From NCBI GenBank assembly GCA_028869995.1, contig JAGWQN010000004.1:1-64000 (forward strand): a stretch of 64,000 nucleotides of DNA, read 5' to 3'. A model generated the notes under the pieces. It did no database searches, was not told the origin of the DNA, and saw nothing but the letters and a program-made list of their open reading frames with translations. The stretch is from Rhodospirillales bacterium. Its GTDB lineage: Bacteria > Pseudomonadota > Alphaproteobacteria > Acetobacterales > Acetobacteraceae. This document shows, piece after piece, positions 37,436 through 45,213 of the stretch (position 1 is its first letter; every line of letters begins with the position of its first letter). The position numbers and the translations under genes are program-made.

Positions 37436-38265
37436 GGCGCCTGCTCCCGCCGCGAGGCGCAATAATCGGTGTCCGAGCACACGAACATGCGTCCGCCGCG
37501 GTCGTCCGTCACCACCTCGTCGAGATAGCTCGCCTGTGCGCCGCACAGCGCGCACGCGTGCGGTGCACGTCCGGCGCGGAACGGATAATCCTCGAAGTCG
37601 AGGCTCGCCACGTCCGTATAAGGCGGAACTGCATAGATCCGCTTCTCCCGCCCGGCGCCGAAGAGCTGCAGGGCCGGCATGCGGTGCATCTTCGGGTTGT
37701 CGAAGGCGGGGATCGGCGAGGGGGCCATCAGGTGGCGGCCGTTCACCATCACCGGATAGTCGTAGCTGATGGCGATCTGGCCGTAGCGCGCCACCTGTTC
37801 GTACAGGCGCACATGCATGGCCCCGTATTCCGAGAGCGCGTGCATGCGGCGCGTCTCGGTTCGTGACGGCTCGAGCCGGTAGAGCGGCTCGGGCTGCGGC
37901 ACCTGGTAGACGATGATCTGCGCTTCGGTCAGGGCTGTCTCGGGGATGCGATGGCGCGTCTGGATGATGGTCGCGTGCGCGGTGCGCGTCGTCGTCGCGA
38001 CCCCGGCGGTGCGGGCGAAGAAGCGGCGGATGGAGACCGCGTTGGTCGTATCGTCCGCCCCCTGGTCGATCACCTTGAGGGTGTCGCAGCGCCCGAGCAC
38101 GGCGGCCGTCACCTGGATGCCGCCCGTGCCCCATCCATAGGGCAGCGGCATCTCGCGCGCGGCGAAGGGTATCTGGTGGCCCGGGATCGCCACGGCCTTG
38201 AGCAGGGCCCGGCGCAGCATGCGCTTGGTCTGCTCGTCGAGGTAGGCGAAATTGTAGCCCTTCAT
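37432..38265 (-). CDS. phnJ: Alpha-D-ribose 1-methylphosphonate 5-phosphate C-P lyase PhnJ
   Basis: 277 residues. Radical-SAM enzyme that cleaves the carbon-phosphorus bond. Cys238, Cys241, Cys263 and Cys269 keep the C-x2-C-x21-C-x5-C spacing of E. coli PhnJ (first three for the 4Fe-4S cluster, the last as the thiyl residue). The N-terminus MKGYNFAYLDEQTKRM is diagnostic. Overlaps phnI and phnK by 4 nt. All catalytic residues are present, so the pathway is probably active. Confidence 0.96.
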   Translation of the reverse strand: MKGYNFAYLDEQTKRMLRRALLKAVAIPGHQIPFAAREMPLPYGWGTGGIQVTAAVLGRCDTLKVIDQGADDTTNAVSIRRFFARTAGVATTTRTAHATIIQTRHRIPETALTEAQIIVYQVPQPEPLYRLEPSRTETRRMHALSEYGAMHVRLYEQVARYGQIAISYDYPVMVNGRHLMAPSPIPAFDNPKMHRMPALQLFGAGREKRIYAVPPYTDVASLDFEDYPFRAGRAPHACALCGAQASYLDEVVTDDRGGRMFVCSDTDYCASRREQAP

Positions 38266-39377
38266 GGCGGCTCGTCCGGCGGAACGGCTCCGGGTGGCGG
38301 GCCGGCTCCGGGCGCGGACCCTGCCGTCGCGCGCAGCCGCCGAACTGTTTCGAGCTCGGACTGAAAATCGACGTAATGGGGCAGCTTCAGATGCTCGACG
38401 AAGCCGGTGGCCTCGATGTTGTCGCAGGTGGCAAGCACGAATTGCGGGTCCTGGGCCGGCGCGGTGAGCGCCTCGCCAAGCTCCTCCGCCCGCAGCGCCC
38501 GATCGACCAGCGCCATCGCCATCGCCCGCCGCTCCGCGTGGCCGAAGGCGAGGCCATAGCCGCGGGTGAACTGCGCCGGCTCCGTCTTCGAGCCGGCGAA
38601 CTGGTTGACCATCTGGCATTCGGTCAGGGTCACGGTGCCGATGCAGACGGCAAAGCCCAGTTCGGCGGGCACGATCTCGACGTCGACCTCGCCCACGCGC
38701 AGCTCGCCGACGAACGGGTGGTTGTTGCCGTAGCCGCGCTGCGTGGAATAGCCGAGGCCGAGCAGGAACCCCTCGTCGCCGCGCGCCAGTCCCTGCAGGC
38801 GCGCATCGCGACCGGCGGGAAAGGCGAGGGGCGCGCGGGTGATGTCGAAGGGCTCGGCGTCGCTGCGGATGTCGGCTTCCAGCAGCCCTTCCTGGCCGAG
38901 GATGTCGGGGATCCGCGGCGCCGGACCGGGGTGCGCCCCGGCCTCGGGCGCGTCCGCGGCGGGACGGTCCTCGAGCAGCGAGAAATCCAGCAGCCGGTGC
39001 GTGTAGTCATAGGTGGGGCCCAGGACCTGACCCCCCGGAAGATCCTTGAAGATGGCGGAGATCCGGCGCGCCAGGCGCATCGCCGCGGTGTCGACGGGCA
39101 GCGCCGCGGCGAAACGCGGCAGCGTGGTGCGGAAGGCGCGCAGCAGAAATCCGGCTTCGATCAGGTCACCCTGCGCCTGCTTGATGGCCAGGGCCGCCAG
39201 GTCAGGATCGTAGAGCGAGCCCTCGGCCATCACCCGGTCGACCGCGCGGCCGAGCTGCTCGCGGATCTGCGCTGTCTGCATCGACGGGACCGTGCCATCG
39301 CCGCGGCGGGCGGCGGCCAGCCACGCATGCGCGGCATCGATCGCGCGCTCGCCGCCCTTGACGGCGACATAGGCCAT
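38262..39377 (-). CDS. phnI: C-P lyase core subunit PhnI
   Basis: 371 residues, starting MAYVAVKGGERAIDAAH as PhnI does. Conserved LPHYVDFQSEL near the C-terminus and ELGFAVCIGTVTLTECQMV. Forms the core complex with PhnG, PhnH and PhnJ and acts in ribosylation of the phosphonate. Pro-rich C-terminal tail. Start overlaps the phnH stop by one base (TAATG). Confidence 0.95.
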   Translation of the reverse strand: MAYVAVKGGERAIDAAHAWLAAARRGDGTVPSMQTAQIREQLGRAVDRVMAEGSLYDPDLAALAIKQAQGDLIEAGFLLRAFRTTLPRFAAALPVDTAAMRLARRISAIFKDLPGGQVLGPTYDYTHRLLDFSLLEDRPAADAPEAGAHPGPAPRIPDILGQEGLLEADIRSDAEPFDITRAPLAFPAGRDARLQGLARGDEGFLLGLGYSTQRGYGNNHPFVGELRVGEVDVEIVPAELGFAVCIGTVTLTECQMVNQFAGSKTEPAQFTRGYGLAFGHAERRAMAMALVDRALRAEELGEALTAPAQDPQFVLATCDNIEATGFVEHLKLPHYVDFQSELETVRRLRATAGSAPGAGPPPGAVPPDEPP

Positions 39378-39967
39378 TATGCCGCCTCCAAAACGGTGAC
39401 CGAGCGCGGCAGGCCGGCGACGGCGCTGCCCGCACACAGCAGGACGTCGATGCCACGCGGATAAAGACGCCGGTTGGCGGCCCAGCGTGCCGCGAAATCG
39501 GCAGGCAACCCGAGCGGTGCGAATGTCTGCGTGGCCTCGATCCCGGGGCCGCGCAGGATGAGCCGTGGACCGCCCTCGAGGGCCGGCACCTGCAGGATCA
39601 GCGTCGTCGATGCCTCGGGAACCTCGTCGGTGCCGGCGGCCAGGAGGGCCAGATCCGGCCATTCGTCGGCGAGCACGAAGGCAGCGTCGCCGATGTCGGC
39701 ACCGGTGCTGCCGGTGTGGAAGGCGACCCACGGTCCCAAGCCCGCGAAGGGGGGCGGAAGATGGACCGGCGCGTCGGCGTCAACGAGCGTCAGCAACACC
39801 GCGGCGGACGCGGGGGCGAGAGGCGGCGGCGGCGCCGGTGGCGTCGCCACCGTGCAGAGCGCGCCCGGCCTGGCCAGCGCGCGCAGCACGGCCCGGAAGC
39901 TCGCCTGCGCATCGTGCACCGGGTCGGCGAAGCCGGGATAGGCCAGCCCATCGTCCGGCACCGTCAT
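39377..39967 (-). CDS. phnH: C-P lyase core subunit PhnH
   Basis: 196 residues. Starts with GFADPVHDAQASFRAVLRAL and contains GPGIEATQTFAPLGLP and YPRGIDVLLCAGSAVAGLPR, both typical of PhnH, a PLP-transferase-like fold without catalytic residues. Core complex subunit. It overlaps phnG and phnI by one base each. Confidence 0.93.
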   Translation of the reverse strand: MTVPDDGLAYPGFADPVHDAQASFRAVLRALARPGALCTVATPPAPPPPLAPASAAVLLTLVDADAPVHLPPPFAGLGPWVAFHTGSTGADIGDAAFVLADEWPDLALLAAGTDEVPEASTTLILQVPALEGGPRLILRGPGIEATQTFAPLGLPADFAARWAANRRLYPRGIDVLLCAGSAVAGLPRSVTVLEAA

Positions 39968-40440
39968 CACCGCTGCGTCGCGAGGGTGAAGAAATCGACG
40001 CGCGTGGCTGCGGCACGGCGGGCGAGGGTGCTGCGGCGCTGCGCTTCGGATGCAGCGAGCGGGTCGAGCACCGCCGTCCTGAGGGCCGCGTGCCGGCCGG
40101 GGTCCTGCAAGGCCGCGTCGAGCCGGGCGGCCGCGAGCGCGTGCGCGGCGTCGCGGCCCCTCACCGTCGCGTGGCCGATCCGCCCCGCCGCGTCGCGCAC
40201 GCTCGCCCGGGTCACCGTCATCTCGCCAAGGTTGAACGGCGCGCCGCCACCGCCGGCCCGGCCGCGCAGCATGACCAGCCCGGTCTGCGGCCCGCGCAGG
40301 AGCGCGAAGTCCGGCAGGGGCGGAGCGGTGTCGAGGCACGCCGCGAGTTCGGCCGGCGCGGCGCGGGCCAGGAGGCCGATCCATGCGGCGCGCGCGTGGT
40401 GGGCGGGATCGGCGGGCGGGGATGCGGGATCGGCGACCAT
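39967..40440 (-). CDS. phnG: C-P lyase core subunit PhnG
   Basis: 157 residues. LLRGPQTGLVMLRGRAGG, PFNLGEMTVTRASVR and the C-terminal VDFFTLATQR match PhnG. First gene of the minus-strand operon. Its 47-bp upstream gap holds a perfect palindrome and is shared with phnF. I see no strong ribosome binding site in front of the ATG. Confidence 0.93.
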   Translation of the reverse strand: MVADPASPPADPAHHARAAWIGLLARAAPAELAACLDTAPPLPDFALLRGPQTGLVMLRGRAGGGGAPFNLGEMTVTRASVRDAAGRIGHATVRGRDAAHALAAARLDAALQDPGRHAALRTAVLDPLAASEAQRRSTLARRAAATRVDFFTLATQR

Positions 40441-40445
40441 GGAGA

Positions 40446-40464
40446 TGTCTAGACAACTAGATCT
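40446..40464. promoter_or_regulatory. Palindromic operator between phnG and phnF
   Basis: Perfect 10-bp palindrome TGTCTAGACA (40446-40455), directly followed by a related ACTAGA and AGATCT. The GTCTAGAC core is like operators of GntR/HutC-family regulators such as DasR. Since the adjacent regulator is a HutC-type GntR protein and both divergent starts lie within 33 bp, PhnF probably binds here and represses both directions. Confidence 0.55.
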
Positions 40465-40487
40465 TTAAATCCTAAACCGCAAGCCGT

Positions 40488-41348
40488 ATGGCACGCCCGC
40501 AGCCCACGCAGGATGATGTCTTCGTGGCGGCGCACGCACGGCGACGATCTCGCGCGACATCGGCAGATCCGCAGCCGCTTGAGCCGGGGACGCTCGTTCC
40601 CGGCGATGCCACCCGCGCCGCGGCTCCGGTCAGGGGCAGCGGGGTGGCGCTGTGGCGGCAGATTGCCGGCGACATCGAAAGCGCGATCGCGGACGGCAGG
40701 CTCCCCCCGGGCGCGCGCCTGCCGACGGAGGGGCAGCTCGCGCAGCGCTACGCCGTCAACCGCCATACGGTCCGCCGCGCCTTGGAGGAACTGGCGCGCG
40801 GCGGCCAGGTCCGGGTCGAGCAGGGGCGCGGCAGCTTCGTGGCCGAGGACGTCCTCGACTACGCCATTTCCGCCCGCACCCGTTTCTCGGAGTGGATACG
40901 CCGCCACCACCGCGAACCCGCCGGGCGCGTGCTGTCGCTCGTCACCATGCCGGCTCCGCGCGCCATCGCCGAGGCGCTGGGCATTCCACCGGGCGAGGCG
41001 ATCGCGCGGCTGGAGCGGCTTGGCCTCGCGGATGGACGCCCGGTGTGCCTCGCCTGGCATCATTTCGCGCTGGCCCGGCTTCCGGACATCGCCGCGGCCC
41101 TTGCGGCGCACGCCACGATCAGCGCCGCGCTCGCCGCGGTCGGCGTCGCCGACTATGTCCGGCGCGTCACCCGGGTCACGGCGCGCCTGCCGCGACCGGA
41201 GGAGGCGGCGCTGCTCGCAACGCCACGCAGCCGCCCGCTGCTGGTCACCGAGAGCATCAATGTCGATCGGCGCGGCCAGGTCGTCGAGTTCGGCCTGGCA
41301 TGCTATCCCACGCCACGGGTGCAGATCGTCTTCGAGCCGGGAAGCTGA
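40488..41348 (+). CDS. phnF: GntR/HutC-family transcriptional regulator PhnF
   Basis: 286 residues. Winged helix-turn-helix at about 55-120 (LWRQIAGDIESAIADG, LPTEGQLAQRYAVNRHTVRR, GRGSFVAED), then a UTRA effector domain (SARTRFSEWI to VVEFGLACYPTPRVQIVFEPG). About 45 residues longer at the N-terminus than E. coli PhnF; a GTG at 40642 preceded by AGGGG would give the usual length and remains an alternative. Represses the C-P lyase operon in known systems. Confidence 0.87.
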   Translation: MARPQPTQDDVFVAAHARRRSRATSADPQPLEPGTLVPGDATRAAAPVRGSGVALWRQIAGDIESAIADGRLPPGARLPTEGQLAQRYAVNRHTVRRALEELARGGQVRVEQGRGSFVAEDVLDYAISARTRFSEWIRRHHREPAGRVLSLVTMPAPRAIAEALGIPPGEAIARLERLGLADGRPVCLAWHHFALARLPDIAAALAAHATISAALAAVGVADYVRRVTRVTARLPRPEEAALLATPRSRPLLVTESINVDRRGQVVEFGLACYPTPRVQIVFEPGS

Positions 41349-41353
41349 GCCGC

Positions 41354-42487
41354 ATGATCCTCGCCAACGCGCGTGTGCTGACGCCCTCGGGCCTCGTCGA
41401 GCGCAACCTCGTGGTGGAGCAGGGCCGCATCGCCGGATTCACCGATGCGCCTGGGTGGGACCTGCGTGGCGCGCTGGTGCTGCCGGCGATCGTGGACATT
41501 CATGGCGATGCGTTCGAGCGTCAGTTGCAGCCGCGGCCCGGGGTCGAATTTCCCGTCGGTCTGGCTCTCGCCGAGACCGAACGGCAATTGCTGGCCAACG
41601 GCATCGCGACCGCTTTCCATGGCGTCACGCTGTCCTGGGAGCCGGGGCTGCGCGGGCTCGAGATGTGGCGCACGCTGCTGGCCGCGCTGGCCGGGAATCG
41701 TTTCACCTGCGACATGCGCGTGCATCTGCGCTGGGAAGCCCACAACGTCGCGGCCCTCGCCGATGCGCTGGACGCGATCCGTGCCGGGCAGGTGCACCTG
41801 CTGGCCTACAACGACCACACGCCGTCGATCGTGCGCAAGCTCGACAACCCGGCCGTCAGTGCCAAATACGCCGAGCGCGCCGGGATCGATGCCGATGCCT
41901 TCCGCGCGATCGCGCTGGCCGCCGCGGCGCGCGGCCCGGAGGTCGTCGGGGCCTGGCAGGCGCTGGCCGCCGCCGCGCGGGAGGCGGGCCTGCCGATCGC
42001 CAGCCACGACGATGCAACCGTCGAGGAACGCGCCCGCTTCCGTGCGGCCGGCGCTGCCATCTGCGAGTTCCCGATGGCGGAGGCGGTGGCCGTCGATGCG
42101 CGCGCGGCGGACGAGGCCGTGGTGATGGGCGCCCCCAACGTGGTCCGCGGGCGTTCGCATCTCGGCTGGGCCTCCGCCGCGGCGATGGCGCAGCGCGGTC
42201 TCTGCACCGTGCTGGCCAGCGACTACTACTATCCGTGCCTGCTCGAAGCGCCGTTCCGGCTTGCCGCTCGCGGCATGCCGCTCGCCGAGGCCTGGGCGCT
42301 GGTGGCCGCCAACCCGGCGCGGGCCTCTCGGCTCGAGGACCGCGGCCGTCTTGTGCCTGGTCTGCGTGCGGATCTTGCCGTCGTAGCGCTCGAGCAGGGC
42401 GAGCCGCATCTGCTGGCGACCTTTGTGGGCGGCGTGCTCGGCTGGGCTGCGCCCGAGTTGGGGGCCGAGCTGAAGCCCGGGGCGTGA
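41354..42487 (+). CDS. phnM: Second PhnM-like amidohydrolase
   Basis: 377 residues, PhnM family but clearly diverged from copy 1: metal motif VDIHGDAFERQ (His50, Asp52) instead of HTDNLE, a segment FHGVTLSWEPGLRGLEMWR not found in copy 1, and shared LAYNDHTPS, ASHDDATVEE and GAPNVVRGRSHLG. It starts 5 bp after phnF, so the pair is one transcript. It could be an isoenzyme for a different phosphonate or nucleotide-type substrate. Function beyond the family is inference. Confidence 0.86.
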   Translation: MILANARVLTPSGLVERNLVVEQGRIAGFTDAPGWDLRGALVLPAIVDIHGDAFERQLQPRPGVEFPVGLALAETERQLLANGIATAFHGVTLSWEPGLRGLEMWRTLLAALAGNRFTCDMRVHLRWEAHNVAALADALDAIRAGQVHLLAYNDHTPSIVRKLDNPAVSAKYAERAGIDADAFRAIALAAAARGPEVVGAWQALAAAAREAGLPIASHDDATVEERARFRAAGAAICEFPMAEAVAVDARAADEAVVMGAPNVVRGRSHLGWASAAAMAQRGLCTVLASDYYYPCLLEAPFRLAARGMPLAEAWALVAANPARASRLEDRGRLVPGLRADLAVVALEQGEPHLLATFVGGVLGWAAPELGAELKPGA

Positions 42488-42676
42488 GAGCTCACCTCTG
42501 CAGACCGTCGAGCGGCTCCGTCATGGAAGTTGCGAACTCGCATCGATGAATGGGGACATCGGGGCGGATCGGTCCGCGATCGGCCCGGGACCGTTGCCGG
42601 AGAAACAATCGGGAAGGCGGTCCTGCCCCGGCCGTCGAGGGTGACGCCGCCGCCTCGTCCGGTTTGGCGCGGTCGT

Positions 42677-42700
42677 GGGCCGGGGCCGGGGCCGGGGCCG
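42677..42700 (+). repeat. Tandem GGGCCG hexamer, four copies
   Basis: Four perfect copies of GGGCCG, giving G-runs of 3, 4, 4 and 4 separated by CC. This meets the usual pattern for an intramolecular G-quadruplex on the plus strand. Confidence 0.85.
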
Positions 42701-42784
42701 CGGACGCGGGTCTGCGTGCCTGGCGGCACGGCGCAAGGTCTGGGCTCGTCCCGGCGGGCGCGCCGTTCTCCGGCGCATCGGATC

Positions 42785-42823
42785 AAAAAAACCGGAGCCG
42801 GTGCGGGTTGCACCGGCTCCGGT
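42785..42823 (-). terminator. Strong intrinsic terminator
   Basis: Perfect 14-bp stem (ACCGGAGCCGGTGC / GCACCGGCTCCGGT, 42791-42804 and 42810-42823) with a 5-nt loop, followed on the minus strand by a run of T (42785-42790). Classic rho-independent terminator for the minus-strand Ser/Ala-rich gene; the last of four hairpins after its stop codon. Confidence 0.85.
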
Positions 42824-42830
42824 CAGGCTT

Positions 42831-42859
42831 GCGTCGCCGCGCCGAGAGCTCGGCGACGC
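42831..42859 (-). repeat. Inverted repeat 3 of the hairpin array
   Basis: Perfect GCGTCGCCG / CGGCGACGC arms (42831-42839, 42851-42859) around 11 nt. An overlapping alternative palindrome GCCGAG-AG-CTCGGC occupies 42841-42854, so two mutually exclusive stems are possible. Confidence 0.65.
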
Positions 42860-42864
42860 ATCAG

Positions 42865-42914
42865 GCGGACCCTGGCCCGGGGGAGGAGCCAGCAAGGGCA
42901 ATGCCAGGGTCCGC
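42865..42914 (-). repeat. Inverted repeat 2 of the hairpin array
   Basis: Perfect 12-bp arms GCGGACCCTGGC (42865-42876) and GCCAGGGTCCGC (42903-42914) around a 26-nt loop. Confidence 0.7.
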
Positions 42915-42916
42915 TG

Positions 42917-42940
42917 CCCCCGAGGCTTCAGCCTCGGGGG
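42917..42940 (-). repeat. Inverted repeat 1 of the hairpin array, just after the stop codon
   Basis: Perfect 10-bp arms CCCCCGAGGC / GCCTCGGGGG with a 4-nt loop, starting 5 bp after the TAA of the Ser/Ala-rich gene on the minus strand. No T-tract; possibly a transcript-end stabiliser. Confidence 0.7.
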
Positions 42941-42945
42941 AGGCG

Positions 42946-44643
42946 TTACGGCGTCGGCGTGACCGAGGCCGTCGCGTTGCTCGAGCCCATCGACGTCGCG
43001 GCCAGGCCGGCGGGTTGTGTCGTTGGCGTGGCTTGTGCGCTCTGCTGGACGTTGTCGCTCGCCAGCGCGGTGCCGCTGGCGATGTTGGCCGTCGCGCCAG
43101 CGGTCCCGGATCCGGCGGCATCGACAGGATCCTGGCCCGTGCCCGGCAGCTTTCCGGTCGCGGTGCTGGTCACGTGGGCTTCGGCAACAGGGTTGCCTAG
43201 GCTGGAGAGCACGCCGGAAGCGGTCCCGGTGCCGTTATACGCGGCCTGGCCGCTGCCCGTCGCCGCGAGCTTGCCCGTCGATGTCGAGGCGGTGTTGACG
43301 CTGGTGGTGCCCGACGCCGTGGCCACGCCCGCCGTCGAATGGTCCGATGCCTGCGAGGAGGCCGTGCCGGTGCCATTCACGCTGCCCAGGACGCTCGCTC
43401 CCGCCCCGGTGGCCAAGGGGCCGGACCCGACCGCGGTGCTGGCCGGGCCACTCGCCGCCGCCTGAGCCTGGCCGCTGTAGTCACCCGCAGCATTGCCGCT
43501 GGCGCTGATGCCGCCGCTGGCCTTGGCCATGCTGTCAGGTGCGGCGCCGCCCGCCGCCGTCGATGCCGCGTCGGCGTTGGCGTTCACCGAGCCGTTGCCA
43601 TCGCCGGTGAGAGCCCCGTTCGTCGCGGAACTGGCGCTCGATGTCGGCGAAGCGCCGATCGCCGCGCTCGCGCTCCCGGACGAGCCGAAGGAACCCGCCG
43701 CGACGCTCCCGCCCGTCGCGGACCCGGTGATGCCGCCGGTGCTTTGCGAGTTGCTGCCGACGCTCCCCGCGGGGTTGCCGGCCGTGGCACTCGAGACGTC
43801 ACTGGCGTGACCCGAGACGCTGCCGCCGCCGGGGCCCGAAATCGAGCCATTTACGCCGGCTGAGGCGTTGGCGGACAACCCGGACGAGCCTGACACGGCT
43901 GCGTTGCCAGAGCCGCCGAAGGAAGCGGTGCCGCCGCCGGTGGTCTGGCCCGAGCCGCTGGCCGCCGTCTGCGCCGACGGGCCGGAGGCGCCGTTGGCGG
44001 TGTTGGACGTATCGCTGGCCTGGGCCTGCGCCGTGCCTGGCCCGGAGGCCGAGACATTGCTGCCGGCATTGGCCGAGCTGACGCCGCCACCGGATGGCGC
44101 GCTGGAAGCGGAGCCGCTGCCGGCGCCGGAGGCGGAGGCGTTGCCACTGGCCTGCGCGTCCGATGCCGACTGCGCCGAGGCGGTGCCGGATTGCGCCGCT
44201 CCGGCCTGGGAACCGGCATTGGCGGAGGTGCTGGCCTTCCCGCCACCGACGCTGGCCGCGGCCGCGCCACTGCCCGCCGCCGCCGCGGCGGCATTGTTAT
44301 CCGCCGCCGACACGCCTCCCGCCGTGCCGGTGGCGTCGCCCATGCTGGCGCCACCGCCGGTGGAGGACGCATTGGCCGCCGACTTCGATCCGGCCTGGGC
44401 GCTGCCGCTGCCGGCGGAGGCCGTGTCGGATGCGGACGCGCCACTGCTGGCAGTGCCGGCGCCATTCACGTCTGCGCTGCCGCTCGTGTTCGCGCCGGCG
44501 GAGGCATTGTTGCTCTCAGCCCTGGCCGTGGCGACCGTGAACGACAGCGGCTCGAGCCGGATTGAGACCGGCAACGATGCCGCCAGCAACGACAGGCTGC
44601 TGATGCTCGCAAGTAGAACGAGGCGTGATCGTGTGTTCGTCAT
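42946..44643 (-). CDS. Exported Ser/Ala/Gly/Thr-rich repetitive protein of unknown function
   Basis: 565 residues. A long signal peptide (about 1-42, ending ATARA) is followed by an almost pure Ser/Ala/Gly/Thr/Asn chain with no Cys or Trp, scarcely any Lys or Arg and few aromatics. Degenerate motifs of the type G-x-G-T-A-S...A-S-D recur (ASD at residues 71, 160, 209, 280, 432, 528), and near the C-terminus a segment at about 423-469 is repeated from 470 (NGTGTAS twice, T-x-T-GKL twice, 40-47 residues apart). AGGAAAGGG lies about 8 bp upstream of the ATG. Its own intrinsic terminator follows. Not recognised; a surface, matrix or fibre-forming protein would fit the composition, by inference. 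Confidence 0.75.
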   Translation of the reverse strand: MTNTRSRLVLLASISSLSLLAASLPVSIRLEPLSFTVATARAESNNASAGANTSGSADVNGAGTASSGASASDTASAGSGSAQAGSKSAANASSTGGGASMGDATGTAGGVSAADNNAAAAAAGSGAAAASVGGGKASTSANAGSQAGAAQSGTASAQSASDAQASGNASASGAGSGSASSAPSGGGVSSANAGSNVSASGPGTAQAQASDTSNTANGASGPSAQTAASGSGQTTGGGTASFGGSGNAAVSGSSGLSANASAGVNGSISGPGGGSVSGHASDVSSATAGNPAGSVGSNSQSTGGITGSATGGSVAAGSFGSSGSASAAIGASPTSSASSATNGALTGDGNGSVNANADAASTAAGGAAPDSMAKASGGISASGNAAGDYSGQAQAAASGPASTAVGSGPLATGAGASVLGSVNGTGTASSQASDHSTAGVATASGTTSVNTASTSTGKLAATGSGQAAYNGTGTASGVLSSLGNPVAEAHVTSTATGKLPGTGQDPVDAAGSGTAGATANIASGTALASDNVQQSAQATPTTQPAGLAATSMGSSNATASVTPTP

Positions 44644-45213
44644 GGGATGAACCCTTTCCTCTTGACAGGATGGTCAGGTCGTCCGCGCGGACGTGCTGCA
44701 CGAGACGTCGGCGGCGCTGGGTGCTCGCCAGCGCGCCGATATGGATCACCCCATCCGGCAGGAAATCCAAGAACAAAAGACATCGTTACAATATTCTGCC
44801 ACAATATATTCTAAACAGATTCGGATCTTCTTGCCTCGGGAACGCCCTTGCGGACCACCGTGCGGCGGATCCGCCTCGCCTTGTGGCGCGGCGTTCGCCA
44901 CAACGCCCGGTCTTCCGCGCCCCGGCGCCGACATGCGGTGTGACGTGGCCGGCCCAAGCGCGACGTTTCGGTCACTTTTTTGTCCCGCCGTGACAAAGCG
45001 GACCGTCCACGACAACGCCGTGCCATCACCACATTGGTGTCACGATTGGCCCCAACGTTCCGGTGCCGCGGCGGTACGCCCAAGGCCGGGAGGCAGTGTC
45101 GCCGGCAGGAATCGAAACCAAAGCGCTGCTCCCCGGTGATGTCTGCCAGCGCATCTTCGTAACTCGGAACGATCTGGTATCGATATGTTATAGTCATTGG
45201 TAACGAGGTGGTC
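44644..45213. other. Divergent intergenic region between two exported low-complexity genes
   Basis: 570 bp. Contains a 12-bp perfect palindrome GTCCGCGCGGAC (44681-44692), 38 bp upstream of the minus-strand start, and an unusually AT-rich island at about 44770-44830. The island includes ACAATAT twice (44788-44794 and 44801-44807), a likely site of the minus-strand promoter. Near the plus-strand gene, TATAGT (45189-45194) could be a -10 element, but no -35 is evident. No convincing gene is present. Confidence 0.55.
44681..44692. promoter_or_regulatory. 12-bp palindrome in leader of the Ser/Ala-rich gene
   Basis: GTCCGCGCGGAC is self-complementary and lies 38-49 bp upstream of the minus-strand ATG. 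Candidate operator or leader hairpin; no regulator assigned. Confidence 0.35.

Larger units (their letters stand above)
42488..42945. other. Intergenic region with hexamer repeat and hairpin array
   Basis: 458 bp between the second phnM and the Ser/Ala-rich gene, which face each other. The first 190 bp show nothing definite. Positions 42677-42700 are a GGGCCG tandem repeat. From 42785 to 42940 four consecutive perfect inverted repeats occur, described separately. A plus-strand open frame through the region has no start signals and continues antisense into the neighbouring gene, so I do not call it. Confidence 0.7.

Noticed and set aside
42530-43465. 311-codon open frame on the plus strand
   Set aside because: It runs through the hairpin array and antisense into the Ser/Ala-rich gene. 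It has Pro/Arg/Gly-only composition and no start signals.
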